NCBI RefSeq assembly: GCF_950295315.1
Contig: NC_080172.1
Coordinates: forward strand, 83,161,118-83,225,117
Direction of reading: 5' to 3'
Length of the DNA: 64,000 nt
Source: Erinaceus europaeus
Lineage: Eukaryota > Chordata > Mammalia > Eulipotyphla > Erinaceidae
The notes beneath the pieces are model-generated. The model searched no databases and had not been told where the DNA came from. It was given only the letters and a program-made list of their open reading frames with translations. Both the position numbers and the translations under genes were made by a program. Below, piece after piece: positions 45,588 to 58,480 of the stretch (position 1 is the stretch's first letter; every line of letters begins with the position of its first letter).

Positions 45588-46252
45588 TACAGTCAGTAAG
45601 AAGCTTCTTGGCTGGGGCCCTAATTGGGGAGTCCAGAGATTCCCAATCAGACAAGATGGGCCTAGACCTCGAATAATCCTTCTCTCCATTGTTTCTGGTC
45701 ATTTCTATCAGGAACAACAAAATAGACCCCTTTGTGCCCACCCCCCCCCCACCATAGGACCTTGCCCTCAACTTGGATCAACAATGGTACACAGTGTTCC
45801 ATCCTCCGATGGGAGGATGGACAACATACTCTATGCTACACCTGAGGAAGATGGGTTCTGATATTGGGGCAGCTTGGAATGTTCCTACTGATGACCACAG
45901 AATGTGAGGTCTGATCTAGAGGGATGCAGAGGTCACATAGGCTCCTAAGCTGAATATAGGCCCCAGATCACATCAAATGGATGGGTTTACAGTCAAAAAT
46001 ATTTATACCCCTTTCCCATATTAGGGAGCTACTCTCTTCCCTGATCCAGCTTTCTGGTCCTTTATGCAGCCATGACATCATCTCCCTAGACAATAACTTG
46101 GATCCACCTGCATATCAGATTTCAGACTCAGGGGAAAAAAGAAAAACAACAACAACAACAACAAACAAACTAGTAAGGCCCTTTGTTTTTTGTTTTCCTG
46201 GACACATATGTTGTGTGCCAGGTAACCACTTAAAAGAGTACAGGTGCTTCTT

Positions 46253-46455
46253 TTTTAAAAATCTTTATTTATTGAATAGAGTCATCTAGAAATTGAGAGG
46301 GAAGGGGGTGATAGAGAGAGAGAGACAGAGACAGAGAGACACCTTCAACTCTGCTTAACCACTTGTGAAACTTTCCCCCTGCATGTGGCGACCGGGGGCT
46401 TGAACCTGGGTCTTTGAGCACTGTAATATGGGCGCTCAACCAGGTGCTCACCTGA
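46253..46455 (-). mobile_element. ERI-2-like SINE
   Basis: Minus copy similar to 28390-28592; sits within an LRN copy. Confidence 0.85.
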
Positions 46456-46951
46456 GGCTCTTTGAAATATAACTAAAATATACCTACTAGCTATCTACAA
46501 AATGGAGGACATCCTATCTCTTCATCTGCACTATTCCAGCCTTTAGGTCCATTATTGGTCAACAATTTGTTTGGCTTTGTATGTTAACTCTCTTTTCAAC
46601 CACCAGGTTCCAGATGCTAGCACGATGCTGACCAGACTTCCCTGGACAGACAACCCCACCAATATGTCCTGGAGCTCCTATTCCCCAGAGCCCTGCCTCA
46701 CTAGGGAAAGAGAGAGACAGGCTGGGAGTATGGATCGACCTGTCAACACCCATGTTCAGCAGGGAAGCAAATTACAGAAGCCAGACCTTCCACCTTCTGC
46801 ATCCTGCAATGACCTTGGGTCCATACTTCCGGAGGGTTAAAGAACAGGAAAGCTATCAGGGGAAGGGAGGGGATTAGATACAGAGTTCTGGTTGTGGGAA
46901 TTGTGTGGAGTTGTACCCCTTTTATCCTATGGTTTAGTCAATGTTTCCTTT

Positions 46952-47231
46952 CTTTTATTTATTTATTCCCTTTTGTTGCCCTTGTTGTTTTTGTATTGTT
47001 GTAGTTATTATTATTGTCGTTATTGTTGGATAGGACAGAGAGAAATGGAGAGAGGAGGGGAAGACAGAGAGAGGGAGAGAAAGATAGACACCTGCAGACC
47101 TGATTCACAGTTTGTGAAGTAACACCCCTGCAGGGGGGGGGGGGGACCAGGGGCTCGAACCCGGGATCCTTAAGCCAGTCCTTGTGCTTTGTGGCACTTG
47201 CGCTTAACCTGTTGCACTACAGCCCAACTCC
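46952..47231 (-). mobile_element. ERI-1-type SINE with perfect target duplication
   Basis: Flanked by CAATGTTTCCTTT (46939-46951, 47232-47244); inserted in the 3' end of an LRN copy, so younger than it. Confidence 0.95.
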
Positions 47232-47266
47232 CAATGTTTCCTTTTAATAAATAAAAAAATGAAGAA

Positions 47267-48451
47267 AAAAGCCTTTCGGAAGATAGAAAAGTGTGTACAC
47301 AAATTTTCTCTGGTTAGTCACCTGATTCTTTAGCAGAGCCATGAGCTAACTCAGCAAAGGTCATCTATGGCACAAACTGAAGTTTAAGAACATTGAGAAA
47401 TAGTGTAAATGGTCCTGCATTTTCAGAATCTGTCCCTAAATGTTTATGATTTATAGGATTAGAAAGGAGCTCCAAATGGAAGTCCTTGATTTATTGAAAC
47501 AAGGGCAAGGGGTGGGGGCTGGCATTGGGTAGAGGAGGCTTTATCTCCATCTCTATTTTTCCTTTCAGCACTTTGAGAGGAGTCCCACACAGATGTGTAT
47601 GCTTGGTTCAGAGACGCATACTCTTCCTGCACACATCTTTCAACCAGCCATTTGCTCACCTTTATGACACATGCATGGGCAAAGTATATGCTGGAAGCTG
47701 CCTTGAACCATTCTGGCAGAGAATTGCTAAGTGGCGATCAGTTTCCTTTTTAGGAAGGCACTACCCCTGGGTGGGCACATTTCCTTGGGGCTCCTTTTTT
47801 CTGAATAAATAAAATGGCTAGGGATTGCTGCTGGCAGATCCTTTAAAGTGTGAAACTCAGGTTGAGACCCCAGTTTCTTAAATCTAAGGGCCATACTGCT
47901 TCTGCTTCGTCCGCCTCAGGTATCTTTCCTAAATGCTTTCCCTTCCCCCACTACCAAATCAGGTGCCATGTGCAGGATTTTCTTAGATACTTAATCACAT
48001 GAAACTTAATGAAGTTGGTAAGGAGGATGGTGACGAAGAAATGAGAACGGTGTAGATGAAGCAAGACAGGCCAGATGCTGAAGGTTGTTCAAAGGAAGGA
48101 TGACACATGGAATTCATTGTACAGTTCTCTTGTGTATATCTTTGAACTTTTTCATAAAGAAAATCTATCCCAGCTCCCTGCTATTTTTATTAGATGAAAA
48201 GTGCTTTTAATTTTTCATCTCTGTGGTATAAATTAAGCCCTTTTTGCTTCTATTCTCAGGGAGTCAAAAAATTTATAGCATTCTTTATAAAGAAGTCCTG
48301 TAACAGAAATTGCTTTTAGACAAAAAGAAGGGATGTAGAAGGAAGAAAGAGTAAAGGAAGAAGATCATGAAGTAATTAAATGCAGAAGTCAGGATTCAAA
48401 TCTTTTGTCTAACTGCAAAGCAGAGGCTTAGAGTTAAAGTCAGGATTTTTT
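47267..48451. other. intergenic, mostly unique
   Basis: 48000-48180 (GGATGACACATGGAATTCATTGTACAG..TTTGAACTTTTTCATAAAGAAAA) resembles the end of an old transposon; the rest unique. Confidence 0.4.
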
Positions 48452-48765
48452 TCCCCTTTATTGGGGGACCAATGGTTTACAGTTGACAGTAAAATACAGT
48501 AGTTGATACATGTATAACAGTTCTCAGTTTTCTGCATAACACTATGACCGACTACTGAAGCCCTCTTCCACCATCATGTTCCAGGACCTGAGCACTTCCC
48601 CCATGCCCTGCCTCCCCACCTCAGAGTCTTTTACTTTGGTGCAATACACCAAGTCTAGTCCAAGTTTTGCTTTGTGTTTTCCCTTCTGTTCTTATATTTC
48701 AGCTTCTAAGAGTGGGATCATCCCATATTCATCCTTCTCAGGATTTTTTTTTTCTTATTTTAAGG
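48452..48765 (-). mobile_element. L1 3' UTR, minus orientation
   Basis: Complement of the L1 tail (CCAATGGTTTACAGT, TTCCAGGACCTGAGC, TTTTACTTTGGTGCAATACACC landmarks). Confidence 0.75.
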
Positions 48766-48946
48766 TCAAGTGGAGAATTCCCTTGATGATGTGACCATTT
48801 CCTAATTTCCATCAAAATGTCTCTTCTGTACTTGTATCTTGCTATTGCCTAGTTGGTCTTCACATTGCCTTTTCCCCCTAACCTCTATTGCCATGGGAAC
48901 TTCTTTTGTCCCTGTGTAATACCACTACCCCCAGGGGATCTTTTTC

Positions 48947-48998
48947 TTCTCTCTTCTCTTCTCTTCTCTTCTCTTCTCTTCTCTTCTCTTCTCTTCTT
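48947..48998. repeat. (TTCTC)n microsatellite
   Basis: About ten pentamer units. Confidence 0.95.
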
Positions 48999-49054
48999 TT
49001 TTCTTTTCTATTTTCCACCTGACTTGCCCTGGGATCTTTTTCTTTAACCACTAT

Positions 49055-49230
49055 CAACATATAGAGACAGACACAGACAGGGCGACAAAGAGAAAGTCAG
49101 AGAGACGGTAGCACTGCTCTGCCACTAGTGGAGCCTCCGTGTGCATGGTGCTCCCCAAGTGGTGCCCATAGGGCTTGAACCTGGGTTCTCGAACATGGTA
49201 AAGTGAGGGCTATCTCCTAGCCCTTACACG
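49055..49230 (-). mobile_element. diverged SINE remnant with pyrimidine tail
   Basis: GAGACAGACACAGACAGGG body, GGGCTTGAACCTGGGTTC, GTGAGGGCTATCTCCTAGCCC head complement. Confidence 0.65.
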
Positions 49231-49261
49231 TCACCTTCTGAGCATGGCCCATGCTCTATGT

Positions 49262-49450
49262 CTGAGTCTTGTCTTATTCAGGAATCTTCCTGGAGTGTCC
49301 TACAGTCTCCTTGCTTAGTGAATCCCCCTCCTTCCATTCAGGCAGCCTCACTGAGCTCTTCTTCCTCTTAGAGCTGTACACCCACCTCCCCAGTCATAAG
49401 CTCTATTTTTGCAGAGCTCCTGTGCCATTTTGTTATAACAACATGTTCTC
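49262..49450. mobile_element. possible L2 3'-end remnant
   Basis: CCTCCTTCCATTCAGGCAGCCTCACTGAGC..AGAGCTGTACACCCACC resembles L2; low confidence. Confidence 0.35.
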
Positions 49451-50011
49451 TTGTATTATCTGTCTTTTAATGTGCGTGTTGTCTTCAAAATGAGACAGGG
49501 AAGGATTTTTGAGGGGTTTATTTTTCATTCCTTTGGTTTTTCTTAAAGGGTAAATACTGCCTTTTATCTTTTAGAAACCAGGTATCTGGTAGATAATAGA
49601 TCATTAGCATATATTTATAGCGGAAGACAGTAATTTTGAATGAAAAAAAATTGATGCTTTCCCTTGCATGTTTTTCTCTCACTAAAATAGACCTGAGAAT
49701 AAAGCCTATCACTAACTTAGATCTTACCAAAGGATATCACAGAAAAATAATATATGACATTATGAACCAGATGGATATATAAATTGGTATTAGCTCTGCC
49801 ATTGGGTAAAAGATCTATACTTCTATTATCCAAGCTCTATTCACACCAACTAGGACAACAATAAGAAGCTTAAGCTCTAATTAGAATGAATTCAAGGTAA
49901 AATGATTAAATATACACAATTATTTCTCAGATCTTGCATAGAAAAGCTCCGTATTTTTACTTTGAAGAAGGTTTAAACATTATAAATCAAGAACTATGTA
50001 AATTTTTTACT
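49451..50011. other. intergenic, unique
   Basis: Nothing seen. Confidence 0.5.
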
Positions 50012-50223
50012 TTTATTTTTTCATTATCTTTATTTATTCATTGGCTAGAGACAGCCAGAAATCAAGAGGGAGAGGGTGATAGAGAGGGAGAGAGAGAGAT
50101 ATACCCACAACATTGCTTCACCACCCGCAAAGCTTCCCTCCTGCAGGTGAGGACCAAGGGCTCAAAACTGGGTCCTTACGCATTGTGATACGTGCTCAAC
50201 CAGGTGCACCACAACCCAGACCC
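50012..50223 (-). mobile_element. ERI-2-like SINE
   Basis: Minus copy with T-rich left end and GGGTCTGGGTTGTGGTGCACC head (complement). Confidence 0.85.
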
Positions 50224-50445
50224 AATAGTTATGTAATTACTAGAACCCTGGAAGAAATCACTGTGGAGATGCCTTCACTTTCCTCCTTGTAAATTCTCTG
50301 GATGCTAGCTAGACCTGGAGATGATACAGCCCAGCTTTCTGCTATTTTAACTAGATAGTATATGTTTTAATCTGTTAATCACTCTTCCTTTAAAATATTT
50401 TACTTATTTATTTATTTTTAGAGGGAGAAATACAAAGAGAAAGAG

Positions 50446-50582
50446 GGTGGAGGAGACTGTATAATGGTTATGTGAAGATACTCTCATGCCTGAGGCTCCC
50501 AAGTCCCAGGTTCAATCCCCTGTGCCACTAGAAACCAGAGTTGAGAAGTGCTCTGGTTAAAAAAACAAAGCAAAACAACAAC
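50446..50582 (+). mobile_element. tRNA-headed SINE (third type), plus
   Basis: GGTGGAGGAGACTGTATAATGGTTATG head and CAGGTTCAATCCCC B-box; tail AAAACAACAACAAAA. Confidence 0.7.
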
Positions 50583-50705
50583 AAAACACAGAGACCAGAG
50601 TACTGCTTAGCTCTGGATTATGGTGGTGCTGGGGATTGAATTTGGGACCTCAAAACTTCAGATATGAAAGTCTTTTGTGTAACAATTATGCAATCTCCCT
50701 AGCCC
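50583..50705 (-). mobile_element. tRNA-headed SINE (third type), minus
   Basis: Complement of the same family, tail to tail with the preceding copy. Confidence 0.7.
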
Positions 50706-50944
50706 AATTTTTAATTTTTCTTGGCATAAATTATACCCAGTTCCCATTTTTCTCTTCTCAGGGAGTATAAAAACATGCACCACCCTTGACATATTAATGT
50801 AAGAAACAACTCTACGTTTAGACAAATAAAAGTTCTATGGAATATCAGCATGGTTGAATTCTGACTTGCTTTAAAATTTTGCTCTTATGAAAATTCTATT
50901 TTTTGAAAATAGTTTTTTTTTCCCCAAATCTGAGGATCAACGTC

Positions 50945-51206
50945 TATTTGGAATAGAATTGAGAGCCCAGAAATGAGGCCCCACACCTATGGACATCTAA
51001 TCTTTGACAAAGGGGCCCAGACTATTACATGGGGAAAGCAGAGTCTCTTCAACAAATGGTGTTGGAAACAATGGGTTGAAACATGCAGAAGAATGAAACT
51101 GAATCACTGTATTTCACCAAATACAAAAGTAAATTCCAAGTGGATCAAGGACTTGGATGTTAGACCAGAAACTATCAGATACTTAGAGGAAAATATTGCT
51201 TCCAGA
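50945..51206 (+). mobile_element. L1 ORF2 fragment
   Basis: Encodes the same stretch as 33778-34028 (WNRIE/NRIESPE... to [11 protein letters not shown]), truncated on both sides; open for 79 codons. Confidence 0.85.
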
Positions 51207-52177
51207 ATTTAATCAGTAGCATCACACTGTCAAAGATTGAGGTTTTTTACATCTTTCTACTTTACCAACCTTAATGTTGTTCCTTCTTATTCTTAAATTG
51301 CAATGTTGGAACTGTAAATTCTGTAGCTTTAACAGATTGTCATATGTCAGAACCAAAATAGGAGAGGGGAAAAAAAACCTTTTTGCTTGCCTATTTTTTC
51401 ATCAAGGAGAAAACTCTAAGATGCTACACTCAGAGACTTCCTGCACCTCATTGGATGGAAGTAGATCACACAGTTGTCCCTTAGGAAGCTGGGTTGTGAA
51501 TTTTGAGGATGTACCATGAGAATTCTATCTATTACTTGATGATTTGCCACTTGTTATGCTCTCTGCCTACCTGGTGGATTACATTTTTTCCTCTCAAAAA
51601 CTTACAGCAGGACATCAGGTTAAATCAGTAGCATCTTGTGATATTTTCAGCATCTAGAAATCATTTATTGTGAGTCTGCTGAACTGAATACAGCATCTTC
51701 TTTGACCTCTATTATTTAGCTCTTTGAGAGTGAATTTGTGGAACATGGGAAATTCTACAAGCTTCCAGATCATTTTCTGTTTCTTATCCCTTTCATAGTT
51801 TCCTACTGATTATAGGTAGAGAACTCCTGCAGAGGGTGGGCCAAGCAGCAGGTGAGATCAGCATTATTGCTTCTCCAAACATCAACACTCATGCAAACAA
51901 GATTGTTTCCAGATTATAGTTGGAACATTTTGGGGTCTGGAACTGGTTGGTAGAGAGCACTGAGTTTTGAACCATGTTATAAATAAGAACACAAAGTGTG
52001 TAAACGGTGAACTAAAACATTACCTCTTTATCAATAAAGGCTAGGTTAAAGGGTAAAACTTAATGTGGGTGCCAAGATAGGTTCACTAGCTCTATCACTC
52101 CCATTCTAGTCCTGGGAATAAGCAGGCCAACTAGCTCTTCCTGGTTCAGGTGAAGAGGAAAATAAGAAGGCTAAAAT
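51207..52177. other. intergenic, unique
   Basis: Nothing seen. Confidence 0.5.
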
Positions 52178-52358
52178 GTCACACAATTCCCACCCCCAGA
52201 GATCCATATTCCATCTTCTTTCTTGAGTGCCCTATTCTTTTATCTCTGAGCATGGGCCCAGGATCATTATGGGAGGTAGAAGGTGGTAGGTCTGGCTTCT
52301 GTGATTATTTATCTGTTGAACATGAGCATTGGCAGGTTGATCCATACTCCCAGCCTGA
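52178..52358 (-). mobile_element. LRN 3'-module fragment
   Basis: Minus-oriented and diverged; no T-run remains. Confidence 0.7.
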
Positions 52359-53127
52359 GAGAAACTATATCTTGTGAGATAAAAGATCTTGTTAAGTTAG
52401 CTCCACTTGATTGAGCAACTCAGTTAGTGATTACTGTCTATCCACAGGTAGCCACTTCATTTCCAATGGAATAGACTTAAAACAGGACAGGACTAGAAAA
52501 ACTCCTTCCTCATGAAGAGCAGATGAATAATAAAATGGCATTTCCTCTAGAAGTCTAGACCTTGTGAGATGCAGTCAGGTTGAAGACAGGTGTGGTTGTT
52601 CAGATGAGCTATGGGTCTGCTTTTCTGTCCAACTTAATTAAAGCATATGCATTAACCCCTTTCCCGGTTTCTAGTAATAGGCAAACTGTCAGCTATACCA
52701 GATAGTGTAGCCCAGTTATCATGTAAAATAGACCTTAAATGTAAACTTATGAGGTAAGCAAGTACCATATCAGGATATGGGAAGAATTTTTTTTTCCACA
52801 TTCTGAAGTGTGATTGAAGGAGATGCTCAATTTGGAGAAAAGAAGATTATATAGAAAAGTAATAATGCTTAGCTTTCCTCCTCTTCCTCTTTTCCTTCCC
52901 TTCATTGCCCTCCTCCTCTCCTTTTCCTTTTCCTTTTTTTTTTTTTTCATCACTGGGCTTAACTGCATTATTTTCAGATAAAATGAGAAAAAAAAAAAAA
53001 AACACAAAGCTTCCCCTAGTATAATAGGATCTAGGCATAAATCTGGTAGTTGGAACACTATCCAGATGATGAGCTATTTTGCTGGATATAAGGTTGTTTT
53101 CAAATATCTGAAAAGTTACCAGCAAAT
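52359..53127. other. intergenic, unique with pyrimidine tract
   Basis: TTCC/TTTTCC-rich tract at 52870-52950; a degraded SINE may lie at 52870-53060. Confidence 0.4.
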
Positions 53128-53395
53128 TAGTAATAACAACTTCCATCTGTCGATACCATGTTGTGTGTCATATACTATTCCGGGTACTTTATATGTGTTA
53201 CCTTACTGAATTTTCACAAAATCCCGTAAAAGGCAGATTTTATGACTTCAGTTTTACAGTTAAAATGCTGATTCTTTGAAAAGTAAACTTGCCAAAATTA
53301 TTTCAGTTTGCAAGGGGATGAATGATAATTAAATTCAAATCCATCTGACTCCAAAGCCTGCACTTGTAAACATAAAACTTAATTTGGGATATAGA
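53128..53395 (+). mobile_element. MIR-like ancient SINE
   Basis: Landmarks CCGGGTACTTTATATGTG, CAAGGGGATGAATGA and TCTGACTCCAAAGCCTGC in MIR order. Confidence 0.75.
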
Positions 53396-54342
53396 GAAAA
53401 CCTGTGTGTATGTGTGTTTCTCCAGCAAAATTTGTCTCAGTGACTGAGAGATGCAGTTCAATTTAATCTGAGACAGAACTTTATATCAATTATAGGTGCT
53501 TAAAACAGTAAGGGCTGTCTAAGGAAATTGTAACTTTCCTAACACTTGAGGAATTCAAATAGGGTGAAGAGGACTAGCTTAGAAAGGATGTCTGCATTAT
53601 GTGGGAAGTTTGAACAGATCAACTCTTAAATGCCTTTCAAGTTTAATTTCTAGGATTATATAATATTTCTTCTACTGCTAGAAGGTGACAGGATCTTCCT
53701 TGCCCTGGATTTATGATGAGTTAGAAGCAACGTTTTTGGCAAAAGCCTACTGACACCAGCCAATAGAGAAAAAAAGTCTAGGTTGTCCCTCATTTAGTAC
53801 AGGGATGTGAATATGCCACATTCCTTGTGATTTTGCTCCATTTCTACTGCTCTCTGTTCATCTTCTTTAGGTTTCCACTTCATCACCAAATATCAGTATG
53901 GAGTATATATAATCTGAAAGAGCTTCATAGAACTTAATTATTTCTGAAGTTAAATACTAGGGCTTAATGCATAACGTAATTCACTCAAGAACTTTTATAA
54001 GCATACCCCTTTTGAAGATTTAGTTGGGAGTCAACAAATTTTAGAGAAGAATGCTTGGATGAACAACTAAGCTAATGTTGCTCCCTGTGTAAACCCAATT
54101 TTGATGAAAATTCCTGGATTAGTTTTCCTCACTGAGCAAAGTCCTGAGTGGATCTTAACCAAAATCTGTTTGTATGTTCAGAACTGGCACAACAGAGTGA
54201 TAATCTGGATCCTCCCAATGTTTTGACACAAAGATAGAGAGACTGAAATGCTGAAACTTACTGATTCACAAGCTCAGCACAGAGCTATTTAGAAATTTCC
54301 TGGAAACCAATGTTTTAACCCTCTGAGCTTTTTTTCTGCCTT
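53396..54342. other. intergenic, unique
   Basis: Nothing seen. Confidence 0.5.
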
Positions 54343-54352
54343 TCAATTTTTT

Positions 54353-55342
54353 TATATTTTTAAAAATTTTTTATTTAAGAAAGGATTAATTAACAAAACC
54401 ATAGGGTAGGAGGGGTACAATTCCACACAATTCCCACCACCCAATCTCCATTTCCCACCCCCTCCCCTGATAGCTTTCCCATTCTCTATCCCTCTGGGAG
54501 CATGGACCCAGGGTCATTGTGGGTTGCAGAAGGTAGAAGGTCTGGCTTCTGTAATTGCTTCCCTGCTGAACATGGGCGTAGACTGGTCAGTCCATACTCC
54601 CAGTCTGCCTCTCTCTTTCCCTAGTAGGGTGGGTCTCTGGGGAAGTGGAGCTCCAGGACACATTGGTGGGGTCTTCAGTCCAGGGAAGCCTGGCCGGCAT
54701 CCTGATGACATCTGGAACCTGGTGACTGAAAAGAGAGTTAACATACAAAGCCAAACAAATTGTTGAGCAATCATGGACCCAAAGCTTGGAATAGTGGAGA
54801 GGAAGTGTTAGGGGGATACTCACTGCAAACTCTAGTGTACTTCTGCTTTCAGGTATATATTTTGCAGTAGTTTATAGATACGTGTGAACATATGCTCTCT
54901 CTCACAGAAACTGGTGTATATCTAGGTTTTGGGACTTTGTTAGAAAGTGAACCACCTGAGATGAAATTAGAGTATACTATGAAAGGAAAGGTCTCACCCG
55001 AGTAATGAAGTTGAAGGGTTGTCATTCCACGTGTGAAGTCTCTGGACACAGTCTGAAGTGAAGCATGTTGAGGTGGCAATTGTTGTGTTGGTTAGGTTGT
55101 GATTGGCAGGTGCAATATTATTTGATATGGATTGGGAGAGGCATACGGGAAAGTGGGCTCTATCCAATGGTTCCAGGACTGGGGGAAGTAGGGGCTCTAT
55201 AGTGGAGATGTGAGGTTCCTGCTGTCTTAGGGTTCAAAAAGACAATGATAGTTAATGTTATCATCACATTATTTGGTAATTGGGTAAACTTTGAAAAGTC
55301 CTTTTGTTAGGGTTTGCTGTACAGTACCCAGTATCTTGTATA
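54353..55342 (-). mobile_element. LRN-family copy, young, long form without middle module
   Basis: Minus-oriented counterpart of 32600-33593, flanked by TCAATTTTTT (54343-54352, 55343-55352). Very similar to 59285-59864 in opposite orientation. Confidence 0.85.
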
Positions 55343-55352
55343 TCAATTTTTT

Positions 55353-55814
55353 AAGGACTCATAAGATTTAATTGGGCCTACTCAGACAATTCAGGATAAT
55401 CTCCCCCCTCAAGGTCCTTGAACCTAAATGTAAATTTTCACTGTAATCACAGGGTCCAGGAATTAAGATATGACATCTTTGGGGAGAGGATTTATACTAT
55501 TACTACAGACATGGAAATAGGACTATACATAATTAAAACAGGGACAAGAAGTGGGGCATAAGATCCAGCCACATTCCTTATACTTATTCCAATTTTAGAC
55601 TAATTTTATCACTGAACTTTTGGGGCATATAATTTCCTTGACTAAACAAAAATAATAGAGAAGCTTAGTGATTTGGAACTTTTCCCTTATATTCTTATTT
55701 ATCATGATATATAAATGAAGTTTTAATTTTTATGCTTGTATTATAAATTGGTACTTCATATTACAAAATACAGAGCCTGAGCCATGTGTATGCATGATTT
55801 CACCCTTTTTAAAT
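55353..55814. other. intergenic, unique
   Basis: Nothing seen beyond the LRN boundary. Confidence 0.45.
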
Positions 55815-56218
55815 TCATTCAGATAGCTAGATAAGGAGTGGGGGAAAGAGAGAGAGGGAAAGAGTGGGGTAGAGAGACTTCCTCTAGTGCTTCAGTGACA
55901 TGGTACCTCACTTATGGTACTGAGGCTCACCCTTGTACATGGTAATACACATACTTTGCCAGTGAGTTATCTCTCTGACCCATACGATGATTTTTTTTTT
56001 TTTTGCAGTTGTTGTTGCTTAGTTGTCACTGTAGCTTTACTGCTCTGAGTTGATATTTTTCAGATAGAAAGAGACAGAGAAAGAGAGAGAGGGAGAGAGA
56101 GGAAAGGAAACCACAGCACTGAAACTTGCTTCAGTATGGTGGGGTGACCAGGTTTGAACTTTGCGTCATCTGCATGACAAAACAGGTGCACCACCCAGGT
56201 GAGATATCATGTCCGTGC
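55815..56218 (-). mobile_element. two diverged SINEs in tandem
   Basis: One at about 55815-55985 and one at about 55990-56218 after a T-run; each has GAGAGAGGGA body and a tRNA-like right part. Confidence 0.55.
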
Positions 56219-57434
56219 ACAAAAATTTTTTTTCAGGTATAAAATTACACATCAAACATTTTGAAATATACTTTAAAAAACTAAAAAATTTTTTGCAAAA
56301 TGTATGCATTTAAATTTGCCCATTGTATGTAGACTGAAAGAAAAGATGCACCCTTTCTCAGCTGTATATCTGAGCCTTGAAGGATATGTTTGTGTACAGT
56401 TAGAAAAGGATGAATAAAGTTTCTGTGGATGGAAAAAAACAAACAAACAACAACAACAAAAAGCTACACTTCCTCCCTTCCCGTCTCAGTCTCCTTGATC
56501 TATCTGTCAGTTTCTCATTATTTTTCCCCTGCCCACTACCTTGAGACAGTGTTCTCTTTGGGAGTTACTTCACCTGTATGGACACCACATTTCAGGCGAT
56601 AACTATGACGTCAGCTGTATCATTTGTTGATCCAGGAAGCAAACCTGCCTTGCCTTTGAAGCACTTCATCATCTTTAAGAAATCATATAAATTGCATTAT
56701 TTTTTCACACGGGGGAATGTGTCTTCTTTTTTTTTGACATGACCTTATTTAAAAATATAGTATAAACACTTGTGATATAATGTCAGTTCCTTATAGCCAA
56801 TCATGTGGTATTATGTGGAACAACATATCTCTGGCCAGACTATCATCCATTTTGTGCTCTTTGGGCCGAGTTTCCCCTCTTCACATTTGAGTCTCCAATG
56901 TGATTACCCAGAGTGTAAACGACCATTTCTAGTTTCAGGAATAGCAACCAGCAGCTCAGTGAAGGTTCTTTGAACCTGATGCTGGGGTGGAGATTAAAGG
57001 AGAAATACTCTTTGTCTTGAAGACTGTTTCATAAAAGAAATCAGTCTTGCTTTGCTGTGAAAAATGTAAGAACAAGAGAACTCATTTGCAGAGATGCAGA
57101 AACTCTGAAAGCATAAAGGAATGGTAATTTGCTGTAGCTATAAATAGACTCTACCTTGATGCGTTTATATCACGTGGGTTGTTAACAGCGTGTCCAGGCT
57201 TCATCTGCAAAGAGGTAACTACGTCAGAGCCTGCAGTCAGGAATCAGGCTGTGGTTTTTAATGGCTTTGCTTCTAAGTGGAACAAATTTAATTTTTTTTT
57301 TTTGTTAGACTCTCCCCATAAAGATAAGGGGCACTATAGTCATTACATTTTTCATTCCAGTAATTTATCCAAAATACAAGCATGTCTTTTTTTATTGCAT
57401 TTTATGTGCTCCTGTGCTACAGTTTTAAGTTGAA
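56219..57434. other. intergenic, unique
   Basis: No gene; includes an A-rich (AAAC/AAC)n stretch at 56435-56462. Confidence 0.45.
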
Positions 57435-57635
57435 TAGAAGTGTGTGTGTGTGTGTGTATGTGTGTATGCGTGTTAGATCTTACGCAGGTATAATTTCACA
57501 GCTCTGTGTTGACTCAGATAGAGACAGAGTCAGAGAAAGAGGGAGAGAAACAGCACAAGAGAGACAGGGCAAGAGGCCCATGAAACCCAGGCCCTAGAAA
57601 CCCCATGTGGTATCCCAAGGCTATCTCTCTGGCAC
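57435..57635 (-). mobile_element. diverged SINE preceded by (TG)n
   Basis: (TG)n at 57440-57472, GAGAGAAACAGCACAAG body, GCCCTAGAAACCCCATGTGG; weak head. Confidence 0.45.
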
Positions 57636-57645
57636 CTTAATTTGA

Positions 57646-58033
57646 ATAGGTTTTTATTTATTTATTTATAAAAAGGAAACACTGACAAAACCATAGAATA
57701 AAAGGGGTACAACTCAATACAATTTCCACCACCAGAACTCTGTATCCCATCCCCTCCCCTGATAGCTTTCCTATTCTTTAACCCTCTGGGAGTATGGACC
57801 CAAGGTCATTGTGGGTTGCAGAAGGTGGAAGGTCTGGCTTCTGTAATTGCTTCCCTGCTGAACATGGGCATTGACAGGTAGATCCATACTCCCAGTCTGC
57901 CTCTCTCTTTCCCTAGTGGGGTGGGGCTCTGGGGAAGTGGAGCTCCAGGACACATTGGTGGGGTTGTCTGTCCAGGGAAGTCTGATTGGCATCATGATAG
58001 CACCTGCAACCTGGTGACTGAAAAGAGAGTTAA
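57646..58033 (-). mobile_element. LRN-family copy, 3' module
   Basis: Minus-oriented, 5'-truncated copy ending GAAAAGAGAGTTAAG; sense-strand frame open for 101 codons without known domains. Confidence 0.85.
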
Positions 58034-58254
58034 GTTCTTCACAGTCAAATATATCACATGAATAGTCTGTACTCATTGGTTCTACCTTTTCATGTCTTTT
58101 TCACTTCTCTTTCCAGTCTGGCCTCTGCTGTTCCTCTGATCAGATGAGACGGGCATATTCAGGGTGGTATGGCCGTAGACTCCTCTGATACTACTTTTGT
58201 CAGTGTTCCCAGTGATCTTCATGCCATTAAAGCTAATAGATTCTTTGAAAACAA

Positions 58255-58480
58255 TTTTTTTATTATTGTCTTAAAGGCACTAATAAGTTAGTGATTTACA
58301 ATACTATAAGATAATAAAGGTACAGTTTCACACCCATCACCAAAGTTCTCTGCCCTTATCCTACGCTGATAACCACTATAGTTCTTCCAAGTTCTTAGAG
58401 ATGGGTTGGCTACTTTTTCTTCTTTTTCTGCAAGTTCATGTGTTTCAGTTCTCTATATCCCATATATGGGCAAAACCATC
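58255..58480 (-). mobile_element. possible very old LRN or L1-tail fragment
   Basis: Weak likeness to the older LRN start (AGTGATTTA..AATACTATAAGATAA..GGTACA). Low confidence. Confidence 0.35.

Larger units (their letters stand above)
45588..47266 (+). mobile_element. LRN-family copy with two SINEs inside
   Basis: Plus-oriented, middle module (45588-46135) then 3' module (46455-47266) with an A-rich end. It is interrupted by minus-strand SINEs at 46253-46455 and 46952-47231. Confidence 0.8.
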
